From: Phycisphaerales bacterium
Lineage (GTDB): Bacteria; Planctomycetota; Phycisphaerae; SM23-33
Direction of reading: 5' to 3'
DNA length: 14,844 bases
Assembly (NCBI GenBank): GCA_003171235.1
Contig: PMYM01000151.1
Span: 2,377-17,220 of the forward strand
Of this stretch, positions 1-7,452 are shown piece after piece. Position numbers and translations under genes: made by a program. Each line of letters opens with the position of its first letter. Within the stretch, counting starts at the first letter, position 1. The notes under the pieces are model-generated. The model was not told the DNA's origin. It saw nothing but the letters and a program-made list of their open reading frames with translations, and did no database searches.

Positions 1-2
1 TG

Positions 3-1301
3 CTGTTCCTGGTGCGCGGGCGCAAGCCGGTGCTGTTCAACCACCTGGAGTACGAGGGCGATTGGAACAACCGCCCCCGGGCCATCGCCAATCTCTGCGC
101 TTGGTTTGGCCGCACCTTCGAGCACGAGGTCAACTGGCAGATCATAAACACCAAGGCGCCGGTGGAGGAGTGGCACGACGCCCCGATCCTGGTGTTGACG
201 GGCTCGCGCAGGCCCCAGTTCAGCCCGGAGGAACTGGCCAAGCTGCGCACCTACGTGCAGCAGGGGGGCATGCTGCTGTCGATGGCCGAGGGCGGCTCGG
301 CCGGGGCCCCCTTCGACAGGGGCATGCGGCAGGTCTATAGCCAGCTTTTCCCCGGCGGCGAACTGCAGCAACTGCCCAACGACCACCCGATCTACAACAT
401 GCACTTCAAGATTCCCTTCAAGAGCAACCTGTTGGGGCTGTCCAACGGCGCCCGCCTGCTGGCCCTGCACACCACTGAGGACCTGCCGCTGTATTGGCAG
501 AGGAACCAGACCTCCACCGTCAGCGAAGCCTTCCAGATCGCCACCAACCTGTTCTTCTATGCCACCGACAAGGCCAGCCTGCTGCGGGCCAGGGGCACGA
601 CGCTCTGGCCGCCGGCCAAGAGCTTTGAGCCCGCCGCCACGGTAAACGTGGCGCGTGTGAAATATTCGGGCAACTGGCTGCCTGAACCGCTGGCGCTGGG
701 CCGCGTCGCCCTGGCCCTGGGCGATGTCCAGCGCGTGAAGGTCAACGTGGCCGACAAAAACCCCTCCGAACTGACGGGCCAGGACAAGTTGGCCGTGCTC
801 GGCGGCACCGGCCAGGCCAACTTGAACGAAACGGAGCAGGCCGCCCTGAAGGCCTACGTCCAGGCCGGCGGCACGCTGCTGGTGGAGGCGACCGGCGGCT
901 CCGGGGCCTTTGCCCAGAGCGCCGAGAAGATGCTGGTCGGCATGTTCGGGGAGGACCGCCTGGCCCCGTTGGACGGTCTGGACCCGGTCTATGGCCCGGG
1001 CATTTCCAACCTGGTCATCAATTCGGTCAAGTACCGCCGCTTGGCCGAATTGCCCGGCAAGAGCAAGAAGAACCCGCGACTGCAAGGGGTCAAACTGGCC
1101 GGCCGCACGGCCGTCATTTTCTCCCCCGAAGATCTCAGCGTCGGCCTGGCGGGAAGCCCATGCGCCTGCTTCGGCTATGACCCCAATTCATCCCTGGCCC
1201 TGGTGCGGAACATCATCCTGCAGGCCGGCGGGCTGATGTATCCCTCGGAAACGTCAACCGCACCGGCGGCCTCCGCCCCAACCACCGCCCCGGCCCCGTA
1301 G
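3..1301 (+). CDS. DUF4159 domain protein with two tandem copies, 5'-truncated by the window edge
   Basis: The reading frame is open from the first complete codon (base 3) to a TAG at 1299-1301. The GTG at position 12 is probably internal, because the protein begins in the middle of a domain. The first unit (roughly the first 200 visible residues) contains LEYEGDWNNRP, VLTGSRRPQFSPEE and YVQQGGMLLSMAEGG, which is the usual pattern of DUF4159. A second, more diverged unit starts at VARVKYSGNWLPEP and repeats the same order (AVLGGTGQANLNETE, YVQAGGTLLVEATGG, GYDPNSSLALVRNIIL). The C-terminus is an Ala/Pro/Thr-rich tail. DUF4159 proteins are common in planctomycetes and related bacteria and are usually predicted to be exported; their biochemical role is unknown. 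The missing N-terminus would show whether a signal peptide or a repeat domain precedes the unit. The family call is fairly secure; function is not assigned. Confidence 0.8.
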   Translation: MFLVRGRKPVLFNHLEYEGDWNNRPRAIANLCAWFGRTFEHEVNWQIINTKAPVEEWHDAPILVLTGSRRPQFSPEELAKLRTYVQQGGMLLSMAEGGSAGAPFDRGMRQVYSQLFPGGELQQLPNDHPIYNMHFKIPFKSNLLGLSNGARLLALHTTEDLPLYWQRNQTSTVSEAFQIATNLFFYATDKASLLRARGTTLWPPAKSFEPAATVNVARVKYSGNWLPEPLALGRVALALGDVQRVKVNVADKNPSELTGQDKLAVLGGTGQANLNETEQAALKAYVQAGGTLLVEATGGSGAFAQSAEKMLVGMFGEDRLAPLDGLDPVYGPGISNLVINSVKYRRLAELPGKSKKNPRLQGVKLAGRTAVIFSPEDLSVGLAGSPCACFGYDPNSSLALVRNIILQAGGLMYPSETSTAPAASAPTTAPAP

Positions 1302-1335
1302 CCGCGAACACCGTGGACAGCGCGAACAGGCGTGA

Positions 1336-1426
1336 AGTTAATCAGTGGATCAGTTGATCGGTTAATCGGTGGCGAAGTGACCTGCTGTTCTTCTGATTAA
1401 CCGATTCACCGATCAACCGATTACCG
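1336..1426. repeat. Inverted array of degenerate 8-bp repeats between convergent genes
   Basis: Four consecutive 8-bp units (agttaatc, agtggatc, agttgatc, ggttaatc) occupy 1336-1367. Four units in the opposite orientation (gattaacc, gattcacc, gatcaacc, gattaccg) occupy 1395-1426. The arms are separated by about 27 bases. The innermost units are perfect complements, and the outer ones pair with two or three mismatches each, several of which become G-U pairs if the minus strand is transcribed. The block lies just beyond the stop codons of two convergent genes, so it could act as a transcript end for the glycosyltransferase. There is no clear T tract. Confidence 0.7.
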
Positions 1427-1434
1427 TGTTTCTG

Positions 1435-2661
1435 TCAGAACTCCAGCGGCAGTTCGACCGGCTTGCCGGTCTGGTTGGCGGCGACGGCGCACTCATACGC
1501 CTCGTCGTACTGGCGGGCCACAACGTCCCAACTGACCACCTCATCCAGGTAAGTCTTGAGGCGATTGCCCAGTTCCAGCCGCAAATCCTCATCGCAGGCC
1601 AGCCGCACCACGTGCTGGCGGAGCATCTTCTTGTTGGTGAAGAGCAGCCCGCCGCCGCTCTCGATGGTCTGGGCGGTCAGCCCCTCCATGGGGGCAGTGG
1701 TGACGAAGGGCTTATTGAGGGCGAATATCCGGGCCAGCGTGCCCGACTGCGTCTCGTCGGTCGAGGGCAGCACGATGAAGTCGCAGACGGCCATCATCTT
1801 GTAATATGCATCGCCGCGCGGAATGAATTCGTAATAGTGGGCCAGGCCCTTCTGCTCCAGCAACTGCACCTCGCGGACGTAGCGCTCGTAGTCGGCCCGG
1901 TGGGCCGGGTCGCGCATGGAGCCGGCCGCCAGCAGGTCCCAGTCGGCCCCGGTCTTTTCCTGGATCTCGGCGGCGATTTCCTCCCACATGCTGGTCAGGA
2001 TGTCCCATCGTTTATTGGACTGTATCCAGCCGATCAGGCCCGCCAGGTGGGGGGCCAGGCGCCCGTCACTGTTCAGGCCCAGTTCCTGCCGCAGCAGGGG
2101 CACCTCGTCCATGCGGTAGCGCTTGTCCGGGCGGGCGCCGTGCGGCACCACCATGATGTTCCGCGGCGTGTTCCAGGACCGCCCGTGGAAGTTCCAGTCC
2201 AGCCGCCATTTCTGGTAGTGGCATTTGAAAAGCACCAGATCGGCCCGCTGGCAGAGCTTGTAGATGAAGTCGCTCTCGAAGTCGGTCATGCGGCCATGCA
2301 CCGTGTGCGGCTCGGCCACGATAGGAAAGTCGTCGATCGCCTCCAGCAGGTCCAGCAGGCCTTCGTTGCCGTCGCCTTGCCCGCGGCTGTCGCGGTACTC
2401 GTACAGCCCGTACTCATGTTCGATGTGCACGGCGTAGGGCTTGAGTTGGTGGACTTGCTGGGCGACCGCCCGCCACCAGGACCGCCGGCTCAGGTCCATC
2501 AGGGGAAAGACGCCTTCGCCCTGCCCGTCGGTGTGGCTTATCACCAGCACCTGGCGCTCGGGGTGGCGTTTCTGGATGAATTCGCGCGCCTCTTCGCAGA
2601 AGGTGGCGATGCCGCACAACCGCGGCGGGTATGAACTGATCATCACTATTGGAGCAGCCAT
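1435..2661 (-). CDS. GT-B glycosyltransferase, GT4-like
   Basis: A 408-residue protein beginning MAAPIVMISSYPPRLCGIATF; the PP-x3-GIATF segment is typical of the N-terminal donor loop of GT4-type retaining glycosyltransferases. The C-terminal half has the expected acidic/UDP-sugar-binding region: DETQSGTLARIFALNKPFV around residues 302-320, with Glu303 in the position of the conserved GT4 glutamate, followed by TIESGGGLLF. Family members transfer a sugar from a nucleotide-sugar donor in the cytoplasm during synthesis of polysaccharide or small glycosides; the substrate cannot be told here. I chose the ATG at 2661 because homology-like sequence begins there. The frame stays open to 2739, but those 26 residues are Pro/Gly-rich with no family character. 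The ribosome-binding site is weak (GAGG about 14 bases upstream). There is no signal peptide. It is monocistronic, convergent with the DUF4159 gene and divergent from the esterase gene. Confidence 0.82.
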   Translation of the reverse strand: MAAPIVMISSYPPRLCGIATFCEEAREFIQKRHPERQVLVISHTDGQGEGVFPLMDLSRRSWWRAVAQQVHQLKPYAVHIEHEYGLYEYRDSRGQGDGNEGLLDLLEAIDDFPIVAEPHTVHGRMTDFESDFIYKLCQRADLVLFKCHYQKWRLDWNFHGRSWNTPRNIMVVPHGARPDKRYRMDEVPLLRQELGLNSDGRLAPHLAGLIGWIQSNKRWDILTSMWEEIAAEIQEKTGADWDLLAAGSMRDPAHRADYERYVREVQLLEQKGLAHYYEFIPRGDAYYKMMAVCDFIVLPSTDETQSGTLARIFALNKPFVTTAPMEGLTAQTIESGGGLLFTNKKMLRQHVVRLACDEDLRLELGNRLKTYLDEVVSWDVVARQYDEAYECAVAANQTGKPVELPLEF

Positions 2662-3027
2662 AGGGCAGAAAACCTCATAGGGGCCGGCCTGACCCGCCAA
2701 AGGGGGCAATGGGCCAGGCCAAAATCGGCCTGCGACCATTCATAACTTGAATCATAGGCTGCCGCGGCCGCAATTACGCGTAGCTCTTACGCACATGCCG
2801 CCCGAAGGGGCCCAGGACCGCCCAAGGCCGCTGATCGCGCCCTGGCTGCGACGAATCGGCATGTCCGACAGGCCAATAGCACCGCTCCCAGGTCGCATTG
2901 AGGGGAAAAACAGGTCTTGGCTGTAGTCGCTTGCAGGCAGGGCGCTTATAATCAAGGCGGCTGAGCTTGCTTCTGGCCCCTCGCTAATCAGACCAGGCAC
3001 ACCTTGAGCCAAAAAGGAGAAGTCGGT
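2662..3027. other. 366-base divergent intergenic region without a convincing gene
   Basis: This separates the glycosyltransferase (-) from the esterase (+). It holds a perfect TATAAT at 2947-2952 on the plus strand, and a 6-bp hairpin (CAGGCC/GGCCTG, 2715-2732) in what would be the leader of the glycosyltransferase mRNA. A long minus-strand reading frame crosses the region from the esterase gene, but it has the arginine/proline/glycine bias of an antisense shadow in GC-rich DNA, so I do not call it. I see no other gene or repeat here. Confidence 0.6.
2924..2952 (+). promoter_or_regulatory. Possible sigma70-type promoter of the esterase gene
   Basis: A perfect -10 hexamer TATAAT lies at 2947-2952. 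The hexamer 17 bases upstream (TAGTCG, 2924-2929) is a poor -35. Transcription would start near 2959 and give a leader of about 70 bases. The strong -10 in otherwise GC-rich DNA is the main support; the weak -35 suggests an activator or an extracytoplasmic factor if the site is real. Confidence 0.35.
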
Positions 3028-4167
3028 ATGAGGCGCTTCATTTTCTGGTCTTTCCTTGTCCTGGTGGCCTTGTCGGTGCAAATGACCCAGGCCGCGGAAG
3101 TCCGCCTGTTTATCCTGGCCGGGCAATCCAACGCCTATGGCCAGCCGGTTTACCCGGATGATAACCCGCCGGTTCTGCCTGGCGACGCCAGCATCGGCTA
3201 CTACTTCGCCGGCAACACGCCTGTGGGCACCGAAGCCACCCTGGCCACGCGATACGACAATATCGTCGGGCCGGAAGTGGGACTGGGGCGGGCACTGCAG
3301 GCTGCCCTGCCCGGCCAGAAGATAGCCATCTACAAGTACGCCGTCGGCGGCACGGCGCTGGGCGAATGGCAAAAGGTTGGGGGCTTGATATACCCGAAGT
3401 TCATCTCCGGGGTGCAGTCTTTCGAGAACACGATCATTGCCCAGGGCGACACCCCGGTGCTGTCGGGCTTCGCCTGGTCGCAGGGGGAGAACGGCGCCAC
3501 TAATAACTGGGACGCCTGGGCCTGGGCAGACAACCATAATGATCCCATCGCCTGGCGCTTCCGCGAAGACACCAGGCAGTTCATCACCGACGTGCGCACC
3601 GACCTGGGCGCGCCCAGCATGTTCGCGATGGAAACCCGCATCAGCGACCTGTTCTATAACAGCCAGTCTCTTTCGGCGACCGTCGCCGCCCAGCAAAACG
3701 AAATAACCAACACCCTTCCGCTGGTGATTGCCTGCATAGATCATCGCCGGCGCGAGCAGGAAGCCGTCCCCACCGTGCTTTCCAGGTGTGCCCTGGTCAG
3801 CCAGGACGGCGTGACGCATTATCCCCTGGACGATCCGGCCTACCCGCAATGGTGGTACCATTTCACCCCCAGCTCGTACCTCATGGTGGGGGGCCGCATG
3901 GCCACGGCGTACCTGGACAACGCCTTCCTCAAGGGCGACGCCAACCGCGACGACCACGTGACCTTCGCCGACTACCAGATCCTGGAAGCGCATTTCGGCC
4001 AGACGGGACAGACTTGGCTGACGGGCGACTTCGACAAGGACGGCACGGTGACTTTCGCCGACTACCAGGCCCTGGAAGCCAACTTCGGCCAGAGCACTGC
4101 TCCCGAACCGGCCACACTGGGCCTTCTGGCGGCGGGCGCACTGGCGCTGATTCGTCGCCGGCGCTGA
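3028..4167 (+). CDS. Secreted SASA/SGNH-type carbohydrate esterase with dockerin repeats and PEP-CTERM tail
   Basis: A 379-residue protein. The start is the ATG at 3028, preceded by AAGGAGA (3014-3020) with 7-base spacing; the in-frame TTG at 3004 is less likely. Residues 1-22 form a signal peptide (MRRFIFWSF..., cleavage near TQA-A). The catalytic part is of the sialate O-acetylesterase-like (SASA, DUF303) type: LAGQSNAYG with nucleophile Ser34, GGTALGEW, WSQGE at 150-154, and HFTPSSYLMVGGRMA with probable catalytic His278. Such enzymes remove O-acetyl groups from sugars. Residues about 303-355 are two dockerin-type calcium-binding repeats (GDANRDDHVTFADYQ and GDFDKDGTVTFADYQ). The end, APEPATLGLLAAG...RRRR, is a PEP-CTERM sorting signal recognised by exosortase, so the protein is probably processed at the cell surface. 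The Asp that usually sits three residues before the His is absent; Asp260 may replace it. Confidence 0.85.
   Translation: MRRFIFWSFLVLVALSVQMTQAAEVRLFILAGQSNAYGQPVYPDDNPPVLPGDASIGYYFAGNTPVGTEATLATRYDNIVGPEVGLGRALQAALPGQKIAIYKYAVGGTALGEWQKVGGLIYPKFISGVQSFENTIIAQGDTPVLSGFAWSQGENGATNNWDAWAWADNHNDPIAWRFREDTRQFITDVRTDLGAPSMFAMETRISDLFYNSQSLSATVAAQQNEITNTLPLVIACIDHRRREQEAVPTVLSRCALVSQDGVTHYPLDDPAYPQWWYHFTPSSYLMVGGRMATAYLDNAFLKGDANRDDHVTFADYQILEAHFGQTGQTWLTGDFDKDGTVTFADYQALEANFGQSTAPEPATLGLLAAGALALIRRRR
3958..4092 (+). repeat. Duplicated dockerin-motif coding segment
   Basis: Bases 3958-4002 and 4048-4092 are near-identical direct repeats with a 90-base period. They encode VTFADYQILEAHFGQ and VTFADYQALEANFGQ. 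The high nucleotide identity suggests recent duplication or gene conversion of the calcium-binding motif inside the esterase gene. Confidence 0.75.
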
Positions 4168-4194
4168 GCGGGCCATCGGTCGATCGGTTTTCGC

Positions 4195-4232
4195 AAAAAG
4201 AAGTGGCATGGGTTTGAACGCCCATGCCACTT
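4195..4232 (-). terminator. Rho-independent terminator of the GH123-like gene, possibly bidirectional
   Basis: A perfect 12-bp stem (aagtggcatggg at 4201-4212 with cccatgccactt at 4221-4232) has an 8-base loop. Read on the minus strand, the stem is followed at once by CTTTTT (complement of 4195-4200). It starts 22 bases past the stop codon of the minus-strand glycosidase gene. For the plus-strand esterase the same stem lies 33 bases past the stop, but lacks a T tract behind it, so it would terminate less well in that direction. Confidence 0.85.
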
Positions 4233-4253
4233 CCAGTTTCGACAGGCGGACTC

Positions 4254-6068
4254 TTAGTACCGCTGGCCGCCGTAGTAATCGGGCGAACCGGCGGGGTTGG
4301 GGTACTGGTTGTAAGGAACGATCTTCTCCCGCAGGGCCTTGTCGCCGATCTCGTTGAGCAGTTTGCCCAGGCGGATGCGGGCGGCGTCCCATTTCGAGCC
4401 GTCCAGGTCGTAGCCGGTGAACTTGGGCGTGGCGGTCTTGGCGTCGGTGACGTTCAAGAATGCCGTCGGGGCGCCCAGCAGCTTATTGGCTTCGGCCAGG
4501 GCCGCGTCCTTCTTGCCCATCTTCTCCAGCAGGTAGAGGTACTCGAAGTCCGTGCCGCCCTGGCGGATGTTCTTCAGGCGGAAGCTGGCGATGGGGCCGT
4601 CCACTCCCACGTCCTTGCCCGGGTAGAACAGCACGCCGTCGCCATTGAGGCGGAGCGAGTTCTGTATGGGATAATTGCCGTTGCGCTTGAGGTGTTCGTT
4701 GAAACTCAGAGGGTCATTCCAAAAATCGTTTAGGTACTGGGCGGGTTCGTCGGACTTGCGAAGGCTATTCTTGTTGCCCTTGCACTGCCAATCTGCCCAG
4801 TAGCAGGCCTGCCAGAAGTACCAGCAGCGCGAGCCGGTGACGAAGCCTGCCCAGGCCTGCGTCCGGCTGGCGGCGCCGGGGGCGTCGATGTAAGGCGCGC
4901 CGGCGTAGCCGTCGTTATACGTCCAGACGACCTTGCCCTTCTTCTCCAGGGCGGGAATCATTTCCGGCGGGGTGGACGGCGAGCAGAAGATGTCGATGGC
5001 GTCTTCCAGGGACTGGTCGTAGGCAGTGGTCACGAAGTTGCGAACCTTGCCGGACGACCAGGCCTTTGTCTTTTCGGCGATTTCGCGTACCTTTTTGAAC
5101 GAATCTGCCCCTTGCGGCTCATCCAAGGTGAAGGCGAAGGTGCGATTGTAATACTCCTTGAGCATATCCAAGGGCATTCCGGTGCCCATGACCGGGACGA
5201 CCTCGATGCCGAAGCCCGCGCCGAAGGGCCCCTTAAAGCCCTCGCCCGTGCCGTAGCTGAGGAACTTCAGCTTGGGATCATTCACCTGGCCTTTGTCCAT
5301 CCACTCTTCCATCAGCACCAGGCGGTGGTTGTGGGCCATCTGGTAGAAGCCGTCGAAGGCCGCCTGAATGTCGCCGATCTTCTTCTCGGACTTGTTGAAG
5401 CCCCAGGCGATGTTCTCGGGGTGGGTCTGACCCCACTGGGGAAAGTGGCTGACGCTGGGCAGGGCGAAATTCCAGACGGTAAGCTTGATGTTGAAGCTCT
5501 GGCCGGCGGTCTTGAACGTGCCGGTGTAATCGCCGGGGGCTGCGCTTTCGGGCACGAAGACATCCACCCAGACCGCTTCGTTGGCCTCGGGGGCCACGTC
5601 GAAGGGGGCACCGTATTTCTTGGCCGTCAGCGGCACCATCTGGTCGGGGAAGTCGCGCGGCCAGGAGGCGGCCTTGTACTGCTCGTCCAGCTTGACCACG
5701 TCGGCGGGTTTCTTCCGCCCGTCCCACTGGGACAGGATCGTGCAGGGGAGGTAATGCTCGCGGAACATGTCGATGTTCTTGATCGGGCTGGGGCCTGTGA
5801 TCTGGATGCCCTCGACGTTGACGTCCTTGAACTGGCCGGCATAGACGATCTGGAAGGCGACGAATTCGTTACGGGCGGCGAAGAGATTGACCGTCTTGGT
5901 CTTGGCGTCGAAGATCTCGCCGGCGGCGGGGGGCTTCTCGTTGCGGGCCACCTTGTGCGACGGGCCTATGACCCAGATGTCTCCAGCCCACCCCTGCCCG
6001 CAAGCCAGCAGCAGCACAACCAGCAGCCATGCCCCTGACGCCCTGCCGCAAGTGTTCGTCCGCTTCAT
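4254..6068 (-). CDS. Secreted DUF4091/GH123-like glycoside hydrolase
   Basis: A 604-residue protein. The start is the ATG at 6068, with GGGAGA five bases upstream on the minus strand. The N-terminus (MKRTNTCGRASGAWLLVVLLLACGQG) is a signal peptide; LLAC could be a lipobox, or cleavage may follow GWA. A beta-sandwich-like N-terminal part (ARNEFVAFQIVYAG, VFVPESAAPGDYTGTF, LTVWNFALP) is followed by a catalytic barrel with FTLDEPQGADSF, where Asp316-Glu317 fit the adjacent Asp/Glu pair of GH123 enzymes. GH123 members known from the literature hydrolyse beta-N-acetylgalactosaminides by substrate-assisted catalysis. Here the family placement is by motif, so the exact substrate is inferred. The gene is monocistronic, with its own promoter-like sequence and a strong terminator, and is convergent with the esterase. 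Confidence 0.8.
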   Translation of the reverse strand: MKRTNTCGRASGAWLLVVLLLACGQGWAGDIWVIGPSHKVARNEKPPAAGEIFDAKTKTVNLFAARNEFVAFQIVYAGQFKDVNVEGIQITGPSPIKNIDMFREHYLPCTILSQWDGRKKPADVVKLDEQYKAASWPRDFPDQMVPLTAKKYGAPFDVAPEANEAVWVDVFVPESAAPGDYTGTFKTAGQSFNIKLTVWNFALPSVSHFPQWGQTHPENIAWGFNKSEKKIGDIQAAFDGFYQMAHNHRLVLMEEWMDKGQVNDPKLKFLSYGTGEGFKGPFGAGFGIEVVPVMGTGMPLDMLKEYYNRTFAFTLDEPQGADSFKKVREIAEKTKAWSSGKVRNFVTTAYDQSLEDAIDIFCSPSTPPEMIPALEKKGKVVWTYNDGYAGAPYIDAPGAASRTQAWAGFVTGSRCWYFWQACYWADWQCKGNKNSLRKSDEPAQYLNDFWNDPLSFNEHLKRNGNYPIQNSLRLNGDGVLFYPGKDVGVDGPIASFRLKNIRQGGTDFEYLYLLEKMGKKDAALAEANKLLGAPTAFLNVTDAKTATPKFTGYDLDGSKWDAARIRLGKLLNEIGDKALREKIVPYNQYPNPAGSPDYYGGQRY

Positions 6069-6120
6069 CGCATTCTCCCGGGTCTTTGAGGTTCGAGGCA
6101 CTCGGCTTTACGAGATGGAC

Positions 6121-6149
6121 ATTCTATCTGGCCTTGACCCCATAGCCAA
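6121..6149 (-). promoter_or_regulatory. Likely sigma70-type promoter of the GH123-like gene
   Basis: On the minus strand, TTGGCT (complement of 6144-6149) and TAGAAT (complement of 6121-6126) are spaced by exactly 17 bases. This matches the -35 consensus at 4 of 6 and the -10 consensus at 5 of 6 positions. Transcription would start near 6114, giving a leader of about 46 bases before the ATG at 6068. Confidence 0.5.
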
Positions 6150-6158
6150 TGACTTCCA

Positions 6159-6203
6159 GCCCTCGCTTTGGGCGAGGGTGCAGCCTGCCCTAGGGGTCTG
6201 CAC
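6159..6203. other. Pair of adjacent stem-loops in a divergent intergenic region
   Basis: A 7-bp perfect stem CCCTCGC/GCGAGGG (6160-6166 and 6172-6178) is immediately followed by GTGCAG/CTGCAC (6178-6183 and 6198-6203), whose loop contains the palindrome CCCTAGGG. They lie upstream of both the minus-strand glycosidase and the plus-strand operon. Neither is followed by a T tract, so they are more likely a leader structure or a repeat than a terminator. Confidence 0.4.
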
Positions 6204-6261
6204 ACTGGCGGGCGGCGTGGCGTTGCCGGCATAATGGGCCGCGGCTCGTGCGGGAGAAGAC

Positions 6262-6909
6262 ATGACCTGGTGGAGATGGCTCTGGTTCAGCGACGGCGGC
6301 TTGGCCTGCCGGATCGCGCTGGGGGTGGGTTTTCTCGTCGCCCTGGCGATCATCGATTATCGCCGCAACGGGCGGCAGGCCGACCGTTGGCGGGAGTATC
6401 TTTTCCTGGCGGGGGCCGTCGCCGTGGCCATGCTGTATGCCCTGGCTAACGACATGGTGACGGTGACCATCTCGCCGGAATATTTCCTCAACCACGAAAA
6501 CCTGGAGTGGCAGGACCGGTTCAGCCGCCCCGGAGGCATGTACGGCCTGGCCGCGGGGGTGGCCCTGCGGGCAAGCTGGTCAGCCGGGCTGATGATCGGC
6601 GTTGTGCTATTGGTGGCCAATAATCCCTCGCCCAGGTTTCCGCGAATCGCCTGGCGTCGGATGTACCGCCTGCTGGGGCTTCCGGCGGGGACGGCGGCCG
6701 TTACGGCGGCGGGGGCGGGCGGTTTGAGGTGGCTGGGCGGATTGGACTGGCTCTTGGGGCCGGCGAGCTTGGCCATGCGGCCATTTGAAACCGTCTATGC
6801 CGTCCACGCCGGGGCGTACCTGGGAGGCCTGCTGGGCACGCTGGCCGCCGTCATCTATATTCTCCACGCTCGCCGAGGGCCGTTTAAACCGGCCGGCAAT
6901 TCCATATAA
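6262..6909 (+). CDS. Multi-pass membrane protein of unknown function
   Basis: A 215-residue hydrophobic protein, with the start at the ATG preceded by GGGAGAAG (6252-6259). About five membrane segments can be seen, near residues 12-33, 45-67, 100-117, 133-155 and 183-207. Between the second and third lies a polar stretch VTVTISPEYFLNHE; I recall similar SPEYF-type stretches in uncharacterised bacterial membrane proteins, but cannot name a family. It ends nine bases before the Nudix gene, which in turn overlaps the rhomboid gene, so the three are probably co-transcribed. I do not assign a function. Being next to an intramembrane protease could mean it is a partner or substrate, but that is speculation. 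Confidence 0.75.
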   Translation: MTWWRWLWFSDGGLACRIALGVGFLVALAIIDYRRNGRQADRWREYLFLAGAVAVAMLYALANDMVTVTISPEYFLNHENLEWQDRFSRPGGMYGLAAGVALRASWSAGLMIGVVLLVANNPSPRFPRIAWRRMYRLLGLPAGTAAVTAAGAGGLRWLGGLDWLLGPASLAMRPFETVYAVHAGAYLGGLLGTLAAVIYILHARRGPFKPAGNSI

Positions 6910-6918
6910 TCCCATGTC

Positions 6919-7452
6919 ATGAAAAACCGCATCGTCTCCGATGAAATGGTTTACGCCGGCGCCATCTGCAAGGTCCACCGCGTGGAACTGGAACTTGCGC
7001 CGGGTCGGCCCATCCCGCGCGACAAGGTGGAGATGTCCAACGCCGTGGTGGTCCTGCCCGTGCTGGCCGACGGCTCGCTGGTGCTGATCCGCAACGATCG
7101 CTTCGCCGTGGAGGAAACGCTCTGGGAATTCCCCGCCGGCAAGATCGACGGCCCCGAAAGCCCCCAGCAGTGCGCCGAGCGGGAACTCGTCGAGGAGGCC
7201 GGCTATGCCGCCGGCAACTTGGTGCGCCTGGGCGGGTTCTTCACCTGCCCCGGCCTGACCACCGAATACATCCACGCCTTCCTGGCCCGCGGCCTCCAGC
7301 CGCGGCGGCAGCAACTGGAGGAGTACGAATCCATCCAGGTGCAGGCGGTGGAGCCCAATCGCCTGGCGGGCATGATCCGCTCGGGCGAGCTGCACGACGC
7401 CAAGAGTCTGGCGGCCTACCTGCTCTGGCGGATGCGGGAGGAGGGCATGTAA
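6919..7452 (+). CDS. Nudix hydrolase, ADP-ribose pyrophosphatase type
   Basis: A 177-residue protein with a perfect Nudix box (G-x5-E-x7-REU-x-EE-x-GU) at residues 74-96: GKIDGPE...RELVEEAGY. Glu89, Glu92 and Glu93 are the metal ligands. Upstream is the usual beta-strand segment VVVLPVLADGSLVLIRNDRF, and downstream FFTCPGLTTE, where the proline after the box is typical of ADP-ribose pyrophosphatases. The predicted reaction is ADP-ribose to AMP plus ribose 5-phosphate in the cytoplasm. No clear Shine-Dalgarno sequence precedes the ATG at 6919, and the previous stop is only nine bases away, so translation may be coupled. Its stop TAA shares one base with the rhomboid start. Other nucleoside-diphosphate substrates cannot be excluded. 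Confidence 0.88.
   Translation: MKNRIVSDEMVYAGAICKVHRVELELAPGRPIPRDKVEMSNAVVVLPVLADGSLVLIRNDRFAVEETLWEFPAGKIDGPESPQQCAERELVEEAGYAAGNLVRLGGFFTCPGLTTEYIHAFLARGLQPRRQQLEEYESIQVQAVEPNRLAGMIRSGELHDAKSLAAYLLWRMREEGM

Noticed and set aside
1336..1426. CRISPR array
   Set aside because: The repeats are only 8 bp, have no spacers and are inverted on the two sides; no cas gene is present.
1426..2634. 402-codon plus-strand frame opposite the glycosyltransferase
   Set aside because: Antisense shadow; the Val/Gln/His/Leu-rich product has no recognisable motif, while the minus strand encodes a clear GT4-like enzyme.
2752..4392. Long minus-strand reading frame (546 codons) covering the esterase gene
   Set aside because: It is antisense to a protein with clear signal peptide, catalytic and sorting motifs, has no domain, and shows the composition expected of an antisense frame in GC-rich DNA.
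6905..6910. TATAAT just before the Nudix gene as a -10 promoter element
   Set aside because: It overlaps the stop codon of the preceding gene, no -35 element lies at the right distance, and the transcript would have almost no leader. Co-transcription explains the spacing better.
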